Shown here piece after piece: positions 33,545 to 42,952 of a stretch of 64,000 nt of DNA. The notes under the pieces were generated by a model, which worked only from the letters and a program-made list of their open reading frames with translations, ran no database searches and was not told the DNA's origin. Position 1 is the first letter of the stretch; each line of letters starts with the position of its first letter. The DNA is from Hydrogeniiclostridium mannosilyticum (GTDB taxonomy: Bacteria; Bacillota; Clostridia; Oscillospirales; Acutalibacteraceae), in the NCBI RefSeq assembly GCF_003268275.1, contig NZ_QLYR01000003.1, positions 1 through 64,000 on the forward strand, written 5' to 3'. The position numbers were made by a program, and so were the translations under genes.

Positions 33545-33784
33545 ATGAGAAATATAATGCCTTTAGCATATCTACAAGAAGGGCAGCATGGCCGCGTCGG
33601 CTTTCTGACCGCCTCCGGCGCCATGAGACGCAGGCTTCAGGATATTGGACTCATTGAGGGCACCCGTGTCGAATGCCTGCAAAAAAGCCCGTCCGGCGAC
33701 CCGGTCGCCTATCAGGTTCGCGGCGCCGTCATTGCGCTGCGGCATGACGACGCAAAAAACATATGGCTAAAAGAGGTGAATTGA
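33545..33784 (+). CDS. feoA: FeoA-family protein, first Feo system
   Basis: A 79-residue SH3-like cytoplasmic protein: GQHGRVGFLTASGAMRRRLQDIGLIEGTRVECL, then DPVAYQVRGAVIALRHDDAKNI. FeoA proteins assist FeoB in ferrous-iron uptake, probably by contacting its GTPase domain. ATG 33545 has AGGAGA seven bases upstream. feoB begins two bases after its stop, so the two are one operon. Confidence 0.9.
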   Translation: MRNIMPLAYLQEGQHGRVGFLTASGAMRRRLQDIGLIEGTRVECLQKSPSGDPVAYQVRGAVIALRHDDAKNIWLKEVN

Positions 33785-33785
33785 G

Positions 33786-35930
33786 ATGGGGTTAACGGCT
33801 CAATCCACCGGATTAAATTCAATGGACACTGGTATAACAATCGCAAAAAACAACCCGGATGAACGGATCATTGCCATCGGCGGAAATCCCAACGTAGGTA
33901 AAAGCACCGTTTTTAATGCTTTAACAAATTTGAATCAGCATACAGGAAATTGGCCGGGAAAAACGGTAACAAGCGCTACCGGCTGCTGCAGCTTTAATGG
34001 GCGCAATTACTGGATGGTCGACATCCCGGGCACGTACTCCCTGTTTGCACACTCCGCAGAAGAAGAGGTTGCCCGGGATTTTCTCTGTTTTGGCGGGGCT
34101 GATGCCGCCGTCGTGGTTTGCGATGCCACTTGTTTGGAACGAAACCTGAATCTGGTCTTGCAGACAATCGAGATTCTTCCGCGCACAGTGGTTTGTATCA
34201 ACCTGATGGACGAAGCTGAAAAAAAGAAAATCCGCATCGATCTGGACAAACTGGAAAACCTGCTCGGCGTCCCCGTTGTCGCTGCAAGCGCCCGCGAGGG
34301 CAAAGGGATGGACGCACTGATGGAGGCCCTGGAAAGCCTTCTATGTGTAACCAGCCTACAGCCGGTCCAGTTAAAATACCCGCAGCCTGTAGAGCAGGCG
34401 GTTTCCCATATTCTCCCTGAAACCGCCGCGTTTTTAGCCCGGAGCCATCGTTCACTGCCGCCCCGCTGGGCCGCCCTGCAGCTGCTCCAGGATTCCCTTT
34501 CCCTCAACACCGCCCTGTTGGGGCGCCTAGGCGAGCTTCCTCCCGCGTTGAACAGAAAAATCGCTGAGGCCCAGAGCCAGTTGGCAGAAGCCTCTGTTAC
34601 GCCTGAAGCGCTTCAGGATAAAGTCATCTCCAGCATATTTTCCACGGCAGAGCAGATCTGTAAAGAGGCCGTCCATTACGAAAATCCGGCCTGCAACGCG
34701 CGCGACCGTAAAATCGACCGGCTTTTGACCAGCCGCAAAACCGGCTTGCCCGCCATGCTGCTTTTGCTGGCATTCATCTTCTGGCTGACGATTTCCGGCG
34801 CAAACTACCCCTCGCAGCTGCTTTCAGATTTCCTTTTTGCCGCAGGCGACCATATCTATGATTTTCTGCTATGGGCTCATACGCCTATTTGGCTGTGCGA
34901 GCTGCTGATTATGGGCGTATACCGGGTGCTCGCCTGGGTGGTCGCCGTCATGCTTCCGCCAATGGCTATTTTCTTCCCGTTGTTTACGATTCTGGAGGAT
35001 CTGGGATACCTGCCCCGTATTGCCTTCAACCTGGATAAATGCTTTCAGAAGGCCCGGGCCTGTGGAAAGCAGGCGCTTACCATGTGTATGGGCTTTGGCT
35101 GCAACGCCGCCGGTGTGGTCGGCTGCCGCATTATTGACTCACCCCGGGAGCGGCTCATCGCTATTCTTACTAATAATTTTGTCCCATGCAATGGGCGCCT
35201 GCCAACCCTTATTGCCATCATTAGCATGTTTTTCGTCAGCGGGCTCGCCGGGCCGGGCCAATCCGTCCTATCCGCCCTAATGCTGACAGCCGTCATTTTA
35301 TTGGGTGTACTCATGACGCTCGCCTGCTCCAGGCTGCTCTCCGCCACACTCCTCAAGGGTGTCCCCTCCTCATTTACCTTGGAGCTCCCGCCCTACCGGA
35401 GGCCGCAAATTGGAAAGGTTATTGTCCGTTCCATCTTAGACCGTACGCTCTTTGTCCTCGGGCGGGCCGCCGCGGTTGCCGCGCCGGCGGGCCTGCTGCT
35501 CTGGCTGCTGGCCAACCTTAAGGCCGGGAACCTCAGCCTGCTGCAGCACTGCGCCAACTTTTTAGACCCGTTTGCCCATTTGCTGGGGCTGGACGGCGTT
35601 ATTTTACTGGCCTTCATCCTCGGTTTTCCGGCCAATGAAATTGTGGTGCCCATTATCATCATGGCCTACATGGCAACAGGCAACATCATGGAGCTCGACA
35701 CCGCTTCTCTTCACACACTTTTAGTTAATAATGGGTGGACGTGGCTTACAGCGCTGTGTACCATGCTGTTTTCACTCTTTCATTGGCCCTGCTCCACCAC
35801 CTGCCTCACCATTAAAAAGGAAACTCAAAGCTTTAAATGGACGCTAGCGGCTGTTTTTCTGCCCACCGCATGTGGCATGCTTCTGTGCTTTTTGACTGCC
35901 TCCGCCGCCAGGATTTTCGGCCTGGCCTAG
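33786..35930 (+). CDS. feoB: FeoB-type ferrous iron transporter, divergent copy
   Basis: A 714-residue membrane GTPase. The N-terminal G domain has GGNPNVGKST (G1), DIPGTYSL (G3) and INLMDEA (G4); a helical region leads to about nine membrane segments. The pore motifs differ from the usual ones: where the second copy has GCSVPAIMATRTL and LTPFMSCSAKLP, this one reads GCNAAGVVGCRII and LTNNFVPCNGRLP. GAGGTG precedes the start. It may transport Fe(II) under other conditions or a different metal. Coupled to its own feoA; no cysteine-rich partner follows. Confidence 0.88.
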   Translation: MGLTAQSTGLNSMDTGITIAKNNPDERIIAIGGNPNVGKSTVFNALTNLNQHTGNWPGKTVTSATGCCSFNGRNYWMVDIPGTYSLFAHSAEEEVARDFLCFGGADAAVVVCDATCLERNLNLVLQTIEILPRTVVCINLMDEAEKKKIRIDLDKLENLLGVPVVAASAREGKGMDALMEALESLLCVTSLQPVQLKYPQPVEQAVSHILPETAAFLARSHRSLPPRWAALQLLQDSLSLNTALLGRLGELPPALNRKIAEAQSQLAEASVTPEALQDKVISSIFSTAEQICKEAVHYENPACNARDRKIDRLLTSRKTGLPAMLLLLAFIFWLTISGANYPSQLLSDFLFAAGDHIYDFLLWAHTPIWLCELLIMGVYRVLAWVVAVMLPPMAIFFPLFTILEDLGYLPRIAFNLDKCFQKARACGKQALTMCMGFGCNAAGVVGCRIIDSPRERLIAILTNNFVPCNGRLPTLIAIISMFFVSGLAGPGQSVLSALMLTAVILLGVLMTLACSRLLSATLLKGVPSSFTLELPPYRRPQIGKVIVRSILDRTLFVLGRAAAVAAPAGLLLWLLANLKAGNLSLLQHCANFLDPFAHLLGLDGVILLAFILGFPANEIVVPIIIMAYMATGNIMELDTASLHTLLVNNGWTWLTALCTMLFSLFHWPCSTTCLTIKKETQSFKWTLAAVFLPTACGMLLCFLTASAARIFGLA

Positions 35931-36060
35931 CCGCGTTGTTTTGGTTGTAACTTTATACAATCCATGTTAAAATATAAATATACCACAGGTTGTACCAATA
36001 AAATCTCCCCTGAATCTGCAATGTGGACGGTAAGGGAATAATGAAGTAGGATGTGGCCAT

Positions 36061-36930
36061 ATGATTCGTCTTTTCCGCAAAAGCAAAATACTTTTTGTCG
36101 TTCTTTTCTTCGCCGTTCTTCTTCTTTTAAGCTCATTATTTATTTGCTACCCTGTATATCAAAACGGCAGCTTTACAGGTTACCGGCCTTTACTTCCGTT
36201 TGGTTTTGTCATTCGCGACCCTTCTGCTATTGACCTGCTGATTCCACTTCTTCTCATCCTCAGCTTTTGTGCTGCCTATCTGGCGGCCAAAAGGGCCGCC
36301 AAGCAGGAGTATCAGCGTGTTATGAACCTTCTGCTGAAGGACTGCGACCCGGATGCCTTTATCCGCGAATTTTCTCCGGTTCTGAATCTCTGCGCGAATC
36401 GTCCCACGGCGCCCGGCATGCAGCTTACGCTGTTAAATGCCTACATTGCCCGCGGAGATTTCTCTTTGGCTGCGGAAAAGCTGGCCTCCATGTTAATTGA
36501 CGAACGCAATGCGAGCTCCCTTTACTATAACGCGGTTATTTATAACGACCTGAGTATTTGCTTTTTGCATCTGAATAACCTGCCCGGCGCTAAGCTCTAT
36601 TTACAAAAGGTACGGGAGCAGTTGAACAAAACCAGCGAGTACCCGGAAATGAACCAGAACATTCGGGTGCTCTACCGCAATCTGGAGCATCGCGTTTCTC
36701 CTGAGCATTACAGCCCGGAGCAAAACATTGAACACTTTTACCACCTGGCCCATACATCTCCGGAGCGCTACAGCCGCGTTACGGCCTTTTATTACCTGGC
36801 TGTTTTGTATGCTAAGCAGGGAGATGACGAAAAAGCTTCTGAGGCTTGCGCCTATATCATCGCTCACGCTCCGCGCGCGGCAGTCTCTGCCGATGCCAGG
36901 GCCTTACTGCAAACGCTTCAACGAAAATAA
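36061..36930 (+). CDS. Membrane protein with TPR-like repeats, unknown function
   Basis: A 289-residue protein with two N-terminal membrane segments (about 10-30 and 58-80) separated by a short extracytoplasmic loop, then a cytoplasmic helical-repeat region: GDFSLAAEKLASMLID, LSICFLHLNNLPGAKLYLQKVREQL, AFYYLAVLYAKQGDDEKASEACAYI, typical of tetratricopeptide repeats. Such proteins act as scaffolds; no partner is suggested. It lies between feoB-1 and ldh on the same strand but with 130-base and 89-base gaps, so it may be separately transcribed. Confidence 0.65.
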   Translation: MIRLFRKSKILFVVLFFAVLLLLSSLFICYPVYQNGSFTGYRPLLPFGFVIRDPSAIDLLIPLLLILSFCAAYLAAKRAAKQEYQRVMNLLLKDCDPDAFIREFSPVLNLCANRPTAPGMQLTLLNAYIARGDFSLAAEKLASMLIDERNASSLYYNAVIYNDLSICFLHLNNLPGAKLYLQKVREQLNKTSEYPEMNQNIRVLYRNLEHRVSPEHYSPEQNIEHFYHLAHTSPERYSRVTAFYYLAVLYAKQGDDEKASEACAYIIAHAPRAAVSADARALLQTLQRK

Positions 36931-37019
36931 CATCCTTCTTCCTAAAAATTTATTGGAACTGGGCTTCATAAAAAATCTCTCTTACCCCATACTAAAGAGA
37001 AAAGGAAAGGAATGGTCAA

Positions 37020-37979
37020 ATGATCGATTTTCAAAAATGCGCGATTATCGGCTGCGGCTTCGTTGGTTCTGCGACTGCCTTCAGTCTGGTTGAAAGCGGA
37101 CTTTTCTCCGAAATGGTGCTGCTGGACGCTAACCCTGATAAAGCGGAAGGCGAGGCTATGGACCTCAGCCACGGTTTACCCTTTGCACAGCCAATGCGCA
37201 TATATGCCGGCACCTATGACGACATTGCGGACTGCGGCCTGGTTGTCATTACAGCAGGAGCCAACCAAAAGCCGGGCGAAACCCGCCTGCAGCTTGTTAA
37301 AAAAAATGTCTCCATTCTAAAAAGCATTATTCCGCAAATTAAGCAGCGCGGTTATGAAGGTATTCTGCTGGTGGTGAGCAACCCGGTGGACATTCTCACC
37401 TATGCCGCTTGGAAGCTTTCCGGTTTTCCGGCCAAGCGCGTAATCGGATCCGGCACGGTGCTGGACACTGCCCGCCTGAAGTACCTTTTAGGCGAGCATC
37501 TCGGAGTGGACAGCCGCAGCGTTCACGCCTTCATCATTGGCGAACACGGCGACAGCGAGCTGGCTGTCTGGAGCAGCGCGAACATCTCCGGTGTAGACCT
37601 GGCTGATTTTTGTGAGTTAAAGGGTGAAAGCAGTTACAGGGAAGACCTGCATTCTCTCTATGAAAATGTCCGCGACAGCGCTTACCAGATCATTGAGAAA
37701 AAGGGCGCCACTTACTATGGCATTGCCATGGCTGTCCGGCGGATTGCCGAATGCATCGTCCGTGACGAGCACGGAGTACTTCCCATCTCTTCCTTTATTA
37801 ACGGACACTATGGACTGAATGACATCTGCATGAGCATCCCCGCTATCTTGGACCGCGATGGTGTGGAACAGGTTCTGGATATTCCCCTGAACGCCGAGGA
37901 GCTGAAAAACCTGACGGCCTCTGCGGCAGCTTTACAAAAAGTACTGGATGATATCGCGCCGGACCTGGAGGTCTGCTGA
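37020..37979 (+). CDS. ldh: L-lactate dehydrogenase
   Basis: Reduces pyruvate to L-lactate with NADH at the end of fermentation. The Rossmann motif is IIGCGFVGSATAF, the active-site loop NQKPGETRL carries the glutamine that distinguishes lactate from malate dehydrogenases, SNPVDILTY follows, and the catalytic histidine is in FIIGEHGDSE. Length of 319 residues is typical. AAAGGAAAGG precedes ATG 37020. A strong terminator follows at 38066, separating it from feoA-2. Confidence 0.95.
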   Translation: MIDFQKCAIIGCGFVGSATAFSLVESGLFSEMVLLDANPDKAEGEAMDLSHGLPFAQPMRIYAGTYDDIADCGLVVITAGANQKPGETRLQLVKKNVSILKSIIPQIKQRGYEGILLVVSNPVDILTYAAWKLSGFPAKRVIGSGTVLDTARLKYLLGEHLGVDSRSVHAFIIGEHGDSELAVWSSANISGVDLADFCELKGESSYREDLHSLYENVRDSAYQIIEKKGATYYGIAMAVRRIAECIVRDEHGVLPISSFINGHYGLNDICMSIPAILDRDGVEQVLDIPLNAEELKNLTASAAALQKVLDDIAPDLEVC

Positions 37980-38065
37980 AGCCGGCGGAGCTCCCCTGAG
38001 AAAAGCATGCGCTTTCCAGGCCTTACTCGTGTTTTTATATTGACAAACCCCGGGCCACAGCTTAC

Positions 38066-38108
38066 AATGATAGCAAAGATAGCTTATGCTAACTTTGCTA
38101 TCATTTTT
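38066..38108 (+). terminator. Terminator of ldh
   Basis: AATGATAGCAAAG-TAGC pairs with GCTA-CTTTGCTATCATT around TTAT, followed by T6. Confidence 0.8.
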
Positions 38109-38174
38109 TACCCACATTCAAAAAAGGATGCCTATCACAGTGTTAAGAACGCATCTGAAAGAAGGAAGAAACCG

Positions 38175-38399
38175 ATGACATTGGACCAGCTTCCCATTGG
38201 TAAGCAAGCGAAAATTTTAGCTGTAAACGGGCAGGGGGCCCTGAGAAGGCATCTGCTTGACATGGGCCTGACCCCTAAAATAACCGTGATGGTCCGTAAG
38301 GTTGCCCCGATGGGCGACCCTATGGAGCTCCATTTGCGGGGCTATGAACTGACAATCCGTAAGGAAGATGCAAGAAATATTGTAATAGAGGAGGTTTGA
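38175..38399 (+). CDS. feoA: FeoA-family protein, second Feo system
   Basis: A 74-residue SH3-like protein: LDQLPIGKQAKILAVNGQGALRRHLLDMGL, then PMGDPMELHLRGYELTIRKEDA, the conserved FeoA core. ATG 38175 follows AAGGAAG. It stops five bases before feoB-2 and belongs to the same operon with feoB and a cysteine-rich partner. Confidence 0.92.
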   Translation: MTLDQLPIGKQAKILAVNGQGALRRHLLDMGLTPKITVMVRKVAPMGDPMELHLRGYELTIRKEDARNIVIEEV

Positions 38400-38403
38400 G
38401 CCC

Positions 38404-40410
38404 ATGATTTTTGCATTGGCCGGCAACCAGAATTGTGGAAAAACCACTCTATTCAATCAATTGACCGGCTCTAACCAGCATGTAGGCAATTTCCCCGGCG
38501 TTACCGTCGAGCGAAAGGAAGGCGTTATCCGTGGGCGCCGGGAGGCCACTGTGGTCGATCTGCCCGGTATCTATTCCATCTCCCCCTATTCCAATGAGGA
38601 AATCGTCACCCGGGACTTTCTGATTAAGGGCCACCCGGATGGCATCATCAACATCGTTGACGCAACCAACATTGAACGGAACCTCTACCTAAGCATGCAG
38701 CTGATTGAGCTCAACATTCCCATGGTTATCGCTCTGAACATGATGGACGAGGTACGGGCTAACGGTGGTACCATTAAAATTTCGGAGTTGCAAGAGGAGC
38801 TTGGCGTCCCCGTTGTTCCCATCTCAGCAAGCAAAAACGAAGGAATTGACGAGTTGGTGGACGTTGCTGTCGAGACAGCTGCCAACCGCCATATACCTAA
38901 GCGCCTTGACTTCTGCACAGGCGCCGTCCACCGTGCAATTCATTCCGTTGCCCACCTCATCGAGGACCACGCAGAGCGAATCGGTGTTCCCATGCGTTTC
39001 GCGGCAACCAAGCTCATCGAAGGGGACAAGCCCATGATGGACGCGCTGAAATTGTCTGATAACGAAAAAGATATGATCCAGCACAGTGTCACCGAGATGG
39101 AAACCGAGCTCGGCATGGACCGCGAGGCTGCACTGGCGGATATGCGTTATAATTTCATCGAGCAGCTATGTGCCGGCACCGTCGTTAAGTGCGGGGAAAG
39201 CAAGGAGCACCGGCGGTCCGTAAAAATTGACAACCTATTAACCCATAAATACCTTGCAATCCCGATTTTCTTATTGATTATGCTGCTGGTTTTCTGGCTG
39301 ACCTTCGGCGTTATCGGGGCCGCGCTCAGCGACCTGCTTTCGCTGGGGATTGACTCGCTGACCTCTCTGGTGGATAGAGGCCTTACCGGTTACGGCATCA
39401 ATCCCGTTGTCCATTCTCTAGTGATCGACGGTATTTTCGCCGGGGTCGGCAGCGTGCTTTCCTTCCTGCCTACTATCGTCGTCCTGTTTTTCTTTCTTTC
39501 TCTGCTCGAAGACAGTGGGTACATGGCACGTGTGGCCTTTGTCATGGATAAGCTTCTGCGCAAAATCGGCCTTTCAGGCCGCAGTTTCGTCCCTATGCTG
39601 GTCGGCTTTGGCTGCAGCGTTCCAGCCATAATGGCTACCCGCACCCTCTCCAGTGAGCGCGACCGGCGGATGACCATGCTGCTCACCCCCTTTATGAGCT
39701 GTAGCGCCAAGCTGCCGATTTACGCTGTTTTCAGCATGGCATTTTTCCCCGGCTACAGCGCGCTGGTCATGATTTGTCTCTATGTTTTCGGGATGCTTAC
39801 CGGCATTGTCAGCGGCCTGTTCATGAAAAAGACCATCTTTCACGGAAACCCTGTGCCGTTTGTCATGGAGCTGCCGAACTACCGTCTTCCCAGCCCCAAG
39901 AGTGTGGCCCTACTTATGTGGGACAAGGCCAGGGACTTTCTGACCCGTGCCTTTACCATCATCTTCCTGGCAACCATTGTTATCTGGTTCCTACAGACCT
40001 TTGACATCCGCTTCAATGTGGTTGCCGACAGCGCCGACAGTATGCTTGCAGGAATCGGCCGCTTCATTTCCCCCATTTTCGCACCGCTTGGTTTTAACGA
40101 TTGGCGAGCCTCCACCGCGTTGATTACCGGCTTCAGCGCAAAGGAGGCTGTGGTCAGTACCCTCGCCGTCTTATGCGGCACCTCTTCCGCAGCCCTTCCC
40201 GCCGCGTTAGCCAGCTTGTTTACCCCGCTTTCCGCCTGCTCCTTCCTGGTCTTCACCCTGCTTTACACGCCCTGTGTTGCCGCAATTACAACGGTATATC
40301 GTGAAATGAACAGCATAAGATATGCTATAGGCGTTGTACTTTTTCAAACCGGCCTTGCCTGGGTGGTTTCTTTTCTGGTTTATCAGGCTGCAACGCTGAT
40401 TTTTCACTGA
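38404..40410 (+). CDS. feoB: Ferrous iron transporter FeoB, canonical copy
   Basis: A 668-residue Fe(II) uptake GTPase. G1 is AGNQNCGKTT, followed by GNFPGVTVERKEG (switch I), DLPGIYSISPYS (G3) and ALNMMDE (G4). The membrane part contains both gate motifs with the conserved cysteines: GFGCSVPAIMATRTL and MSCSAKLPIYAVF. GAGGTTTGAG lies just before ATG 38404. Followed within 13 bases by the small cysteine-rich FeoB-associated gene. Probably the main iron importer of this anaerobe. Confidence 0.95.
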   Translation: MIFALAGNQNCGKTTLFNQLTGSNQHVGNFPGVTVERKEGVIRGRREATVVDLPGIYSISPYSNEEIVTRDFLIKGHPDGIINIVDATNIERNLYLSMQLIELNIPMVIALNMMDEVRANGGTIKISELQEELGVPVVPISASKNEGIDELVDVAVETAANRHIPKRLDFCTGAVHRAIHSVAHLIEDHAERIGVPMRFAATKLIEGDKPMMDALKLSDNEKDMIQHSVTEMETELGMDREAALADMRYNFIEQLCAGTVVKCGESKEHRRSVKIDNLLTHKYLAIPIFLLIMLLVFWLTFGVIGAALSDLLSLGIDSLTSLVDRGLTGYGINPVVHSLVIDGIFAGVGSVLSFLPTIVVLFFFLSLLEDSGYMARVAFVMDKLLRKIGLSGRSFVPMLVGFGCSVPAIMATRTLSSERDRRMTMLLTPFMSCSAKLPIYAVFSMAFFPGYSALVMICLYVFGMLTGIVSGLFMKKTIFHGNPVPFVMELPNYRLPSPKSVALLMWDKARDFLTRAFTIIFLATIVIWFLQTFDIRFNVVADSADSMLAGIGRFISPIFAPLGFNDWRASTALITGFSAKEAVVSTLAVLCGTSSAALPAALASLFTPLSACSFLVFTLLYTPCVAAITTVYREMNSIRYAIGVVLFQTGLAWVVSFLVYQAATLIFH

Positions 40411-40423
40411 TGGAGGGCTTCTC

Positions 40424-40606
40424 TTGGGCATAATCGATTATATCCTGCTTATCTGCGTCGCCGTTCTCGTCTTCTTCGCCATTCGTTTTTGGTTCCGCCA
40501 CCGTGGCGGCTGCAACGGCTGCTGCGGCAGCTGTTCCTCCTGCCATGGACATTGCAGTAAGCCTGAGGAGGCTTGCCGGTTGGAAGAAACAAATGATCCC
40601 GATTAA
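40424..40606 (+). CDS. FeoB-associated Cys-rich membrane protein
   Basis: A 60-residue protein with one N-terminal membrane segment (IDYILLICVAVLVFFAIRFWF) and a cytoplasmic tail GGCNGCCGSCSSCHGHC holding seven cysteines. Proteins of this form follow feoB in many Firmicutes and are thought to assist iron handling, in a FeoC-like way. The start is TTG 40424 with GGAGG seven bases before. A terminator follows at 40631. Confidence 0.9.
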   Translation: MGIIDYILLICVAVLVFFAIRFWFRHRGGCNGCCGSCSSCHGHCSKPEEACRLEETNDPD

Positions 40607-40630
40607 CCCCTGATTAATCTAAACGGCTTT

Positions 40631-40670
40631 AAACGCAGCACTGGCAAACAATTTGCCGGTGCTGCGTTTA
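40631..40670 (+). terminator. Terminator of the second feo operon
   Basis: AAACGCAGCAC-GGCAAA pairs with TTTGCC-GTGCTGCGTTT with a three-base loop, a long GC-rich stem. Confidence 0.7.
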
Positions 40671-40806
40671 GCTATTGCGTTGTTTTAGCCGATAATCCCA
40701 ATACTCGGATATAAAATTTCCTAAAGCGAATTATTTCGTCATCGTTCTATTGTATAATACTAAAATAAATAATCAAAAGGTTTGACTTTTTTGGAGGTTT
40801 AACAAT

Positions 40807-41433
40807 ATGAAAAAAATATGGGCGTTTATTCTGGCAGTTTGTGTTTGTGCCGGTATGACAGCCTGCTCCAGCGGCGAATCAGCCTCCTCTTCCCAAGCCA
40901 TAGCATCCGCCAGCTCTGCCGAATCCCCCAAAACGGAACCTGCCCCGGCTTCAGCGGAACCGGACTCCCCCGCCAGCTCCACCACACCCGAGGTAAGCAT
41001 CGACGGCCTACGGCTGGAGTTACCTGAGTTTGGCTTGGCCCTTACTTTCCCCGAGGGCTGGACGCTCGCCAAGGAAACAGAGGACGGTGTGTCGCCTGCT
41101 AAACAGAGCGCTGTCAATGAAGATAAAAGCCAGCAGGTCTTCATCCAGGAACTGCCCCGAAACGGCATAGACTCCATGGACTCGTTTATTGACGCTTACA
41201 GCAAAGAGGTCCAAAATGAAAGCCGGATCAGTAATTTTACCGACAAAGGGCCGGAAATCCTCGCTGAAAAAGAATTCCGACGCCTTGAGCTTCAATCTCA
41301 AATCAATGATAACACCTTATACCAGGTCACATATTTCTATATGAATGAAACGACAATTTTGCAGGTTGTCGAAACCGCACAAAAACCCGAGGATCTTGAA
41401 ACCATCAAACAGGTTTTATCTGCTGCTCAATAA
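40807..41433 (+). CDS. Putative lipoprotein
   Basis: A 208-residue exported protein. The signal peptide ends in the lipobox AGMTAC at about residues 15-20, so cysteine 20 should be lipidated. A low-complexity Ser/Ala/Pro/Glu linker (about 21-62) is followed by a compact domain with LELPEFGLALTFPEGW and TLYQVTYFYMNETTILQVVETA, reminiscent of PsbP/DUF1795-like substrate-free modules. Function unknown. A GGAGG stands before ATG 40807 and a TATAAT at 40753-40758. Followed by a terminator, thus probably monocistronic. Confidence 0.75.
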   Translation: MKKIWAFILAVCVCAGMTACSSGESASSSQAIASASSAESPKTEPAPASAEPDSPASSTTPEVSIDGLRLELPEFGLALTFPEGWTLAKETEDGVSPAKQSAVNEDKSQQVFIQELPRNGIDSMDSFIDAYSKEVQNESRISNFTDKGPEILAEKEFRRLELQSQINDNTLYQVTYFYMNETTILQVVETAQKPEDLETIKQVLSAAQ

Positions 41434-41445
41434 TATTCACCCTCA

Positions 41446-41481
41446 AAAAGCCTTGGCACGTAAAACTGCCAGGGCTTTTTT
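41446..41481 (+). terminator. Terminator of the lipoprotein gene
   Basis: AAAAGCC-TGGCA pairs with TGCCA-GGCTTTT around an AT-rich loop, followed by T residues. Confidence 0.7.
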
Positions 41482-41622
41482 GACAAATATAAACAAAATG
41501 CTGAGAAATATTATTTTTTTCGATGTCGTTCCTTGATATTCTGATAAATATTAATATAATTGAAATTAAAGAAGCGTTAAAAATACGATTGATCTCTCAT
41601 TTTTAAGGAGGGCACTCTGGTT

Positions 41623-42081
41623 ATGATGCACTATATCTATTGCAAAACACCGGTTGGTTATGTGACAATATTCGACAACAGGATGGCCATCACAGCAATT
41701 TCCTTTGGCAGGCAGACGCCGCAAAAAGGCATCTATAAGGAAACCAGCCTCTCAAACGCCGCCCAAAAGGAACTTCATGAATATTTTGAACGAAAACGTA
41801 AAATATTTACATTACCGTTAGAGCCATCCGGAACGGTCTTTCAACAAAAAGTATGGGCCGTACTACAGGATATTCCCTGGGGACAAACCCGAAGCTATAA
41901 ACAGGTTGCCCAAGCAGCCGGAAACCCCCGCGCCTGCCGGGCCGTGGGAATGGCAAGCCACCATAATCCCATCGCCATTATGATTCCCTGCCACCGGGTC
42001 ATCGGCGCATCTGGTTCTCTGGTCGGGTTCGGCGGCGGGCTGGAAATTAAAAAAATATTATTGGAATTGGAACAGGACTGA
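41623..42081 (+). CDS. ogt: Methylated-DNA--protein-cysteine methyltransferase
   Basis: Suicide enzyme that repairs O6-alkylguanine by moving the alkyl group to its own cysteine. The active-site motif IPCHRVIG and the preceding [18 protein letters not shown] (DNA-binding HTH and Asn hinge) are present, and the N-terminal RNase-H-like domain is short as in Ogt. 152 residues. AAGGAGG stands ahead of ATG 41623 (41626 is an alternative). It opens an operon with nfo and a DUF1848 gene. Confidence 0.94.
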   Translation: MMHYIYCKTPVGYVTIFDNRMAITAISFGRQTPQKGIYKETSLSNAAQKELHEYFERKRKIFTLPLEPSGTVFQQKVWAVLQDIPWGQTRSYKQVAQAAGNPRACRAVGMASHHNPIAIMIPCHRVIGASGSLVGFGGGLEIKKILLELEQD

Positions 42082-42097
42082 CAAGGAGGTTCTTAAT

Positions 42098-42952
42098 ATG
42101 CTTCACATTGGATGCCACCTCTCTTTTGCAAAAGGTTTTGTCCATATGGGCCGGGAGGCCCTGAAAATAAATGCCGACACCTTCCAGTTTTTCACCCGGA
42201 ATCCACGCGGCGGCGGGGTCCGTAAAATGGATGTTGCGGACGTTACCGCTTTGCGGGAGCTTTTGGCACAGCACGGCTTTGCCAAAATTGTTGCGCATGC
42301 CCCGTACACCCTGAATAACTGCGCCGCAAAGCCGGAAATTCGAGCGTTTGCACGCCAAGCCATGGCAGACGACCTGGCACGCCTGGAATATTTACCGGGA
42401 AATTATTATAACTTTCACCCCGGCAGCCACGTCGGCCAGGGTATAGATGAGGGCATCCGGCTGATTGCCGACGCACTGAACGCCGTCCTCACGCCTGAGC
42501 AGCAGACTACGGTTTTACTCGAAACCATGGCCGGTAAAGGCAGCGAGGTCGGCAGCCGCTTTGAGGAACTGCGCGCTATTTTGGATCGCGTAGCATTGCG
42601 TGAAAAAATGGGGGTTTGCCTGGATGTCTGCCATGTCAACGATGCCGGCTATGACATTGCAGGGAACTTAGAGGGCGTGTTGCGGGAATTTGACCGCATC
42701 ATCGGCCTGGATCAGCTGCGTGCTATTCATCTGAACGACAGTAAGAATCCGCCCGGCAGCCATAAGGACCGCCACGCCACCATTGGCAACGGCACCATTG
42801 GCTTGGAGGCCACCAAAGCCATCATCATGCATCCGCTGCTTCACCGGCTGCCTTTTGTGCTGGAGACTCCAAACGACCTAGACGGCTATGCCGCAGAGAT
42901 CCATCTGCTGCGTGAAATCGACGCGCAAATGGAAAAGGAGGAGGAAGCATGA
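42098..42952 (+). CDS. nfo: Endonuclease IV (apurinic/apyrimidinic endonuclease)
   Basis: A 284-residue TIM-barrel enzyme with three zinc ions that cuts DNA 5' of abasic sites. The metal-ligand motifs are in order: [64 protein letters not shown] and [15 protein letters not shown] lies before ATG 42098. It follows ogt by 16 bases, and its end overlaps the DUF1848 gene by four (ATGA), a translationally coupled repair operon. Confidence 0.95.
   Translation: MLHIGCHLSFAKGFVHMGREALKINADTFQFFTRNPRGGGVRKMDVADVTALRELLAQHGFAKIVAHAPYTLNNCAAKPEIRAFARQAMADDLARLEYLPGNYYNFHPGSHVGQGIDEGIRLIADALNAVLTPEQQTTVLLETMAGKGSEVGSRFEELRAILDRVALREKMGVCLDVCHVNDAGYDIAGNLEGVLREFDRIIGLDQLRAIHLNDSKNPPGSHKDRHATIGNGTIGLEATKAIIMHPLLHRLPFVLETPNDLDGYAAEIHLLREIDAQMEKEEEA

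Noticed and set aside
40092-40256. Antisense frames inside feoB-2
   Set aside because: Typical shadow frames of a GC-rich membrane protein gene.
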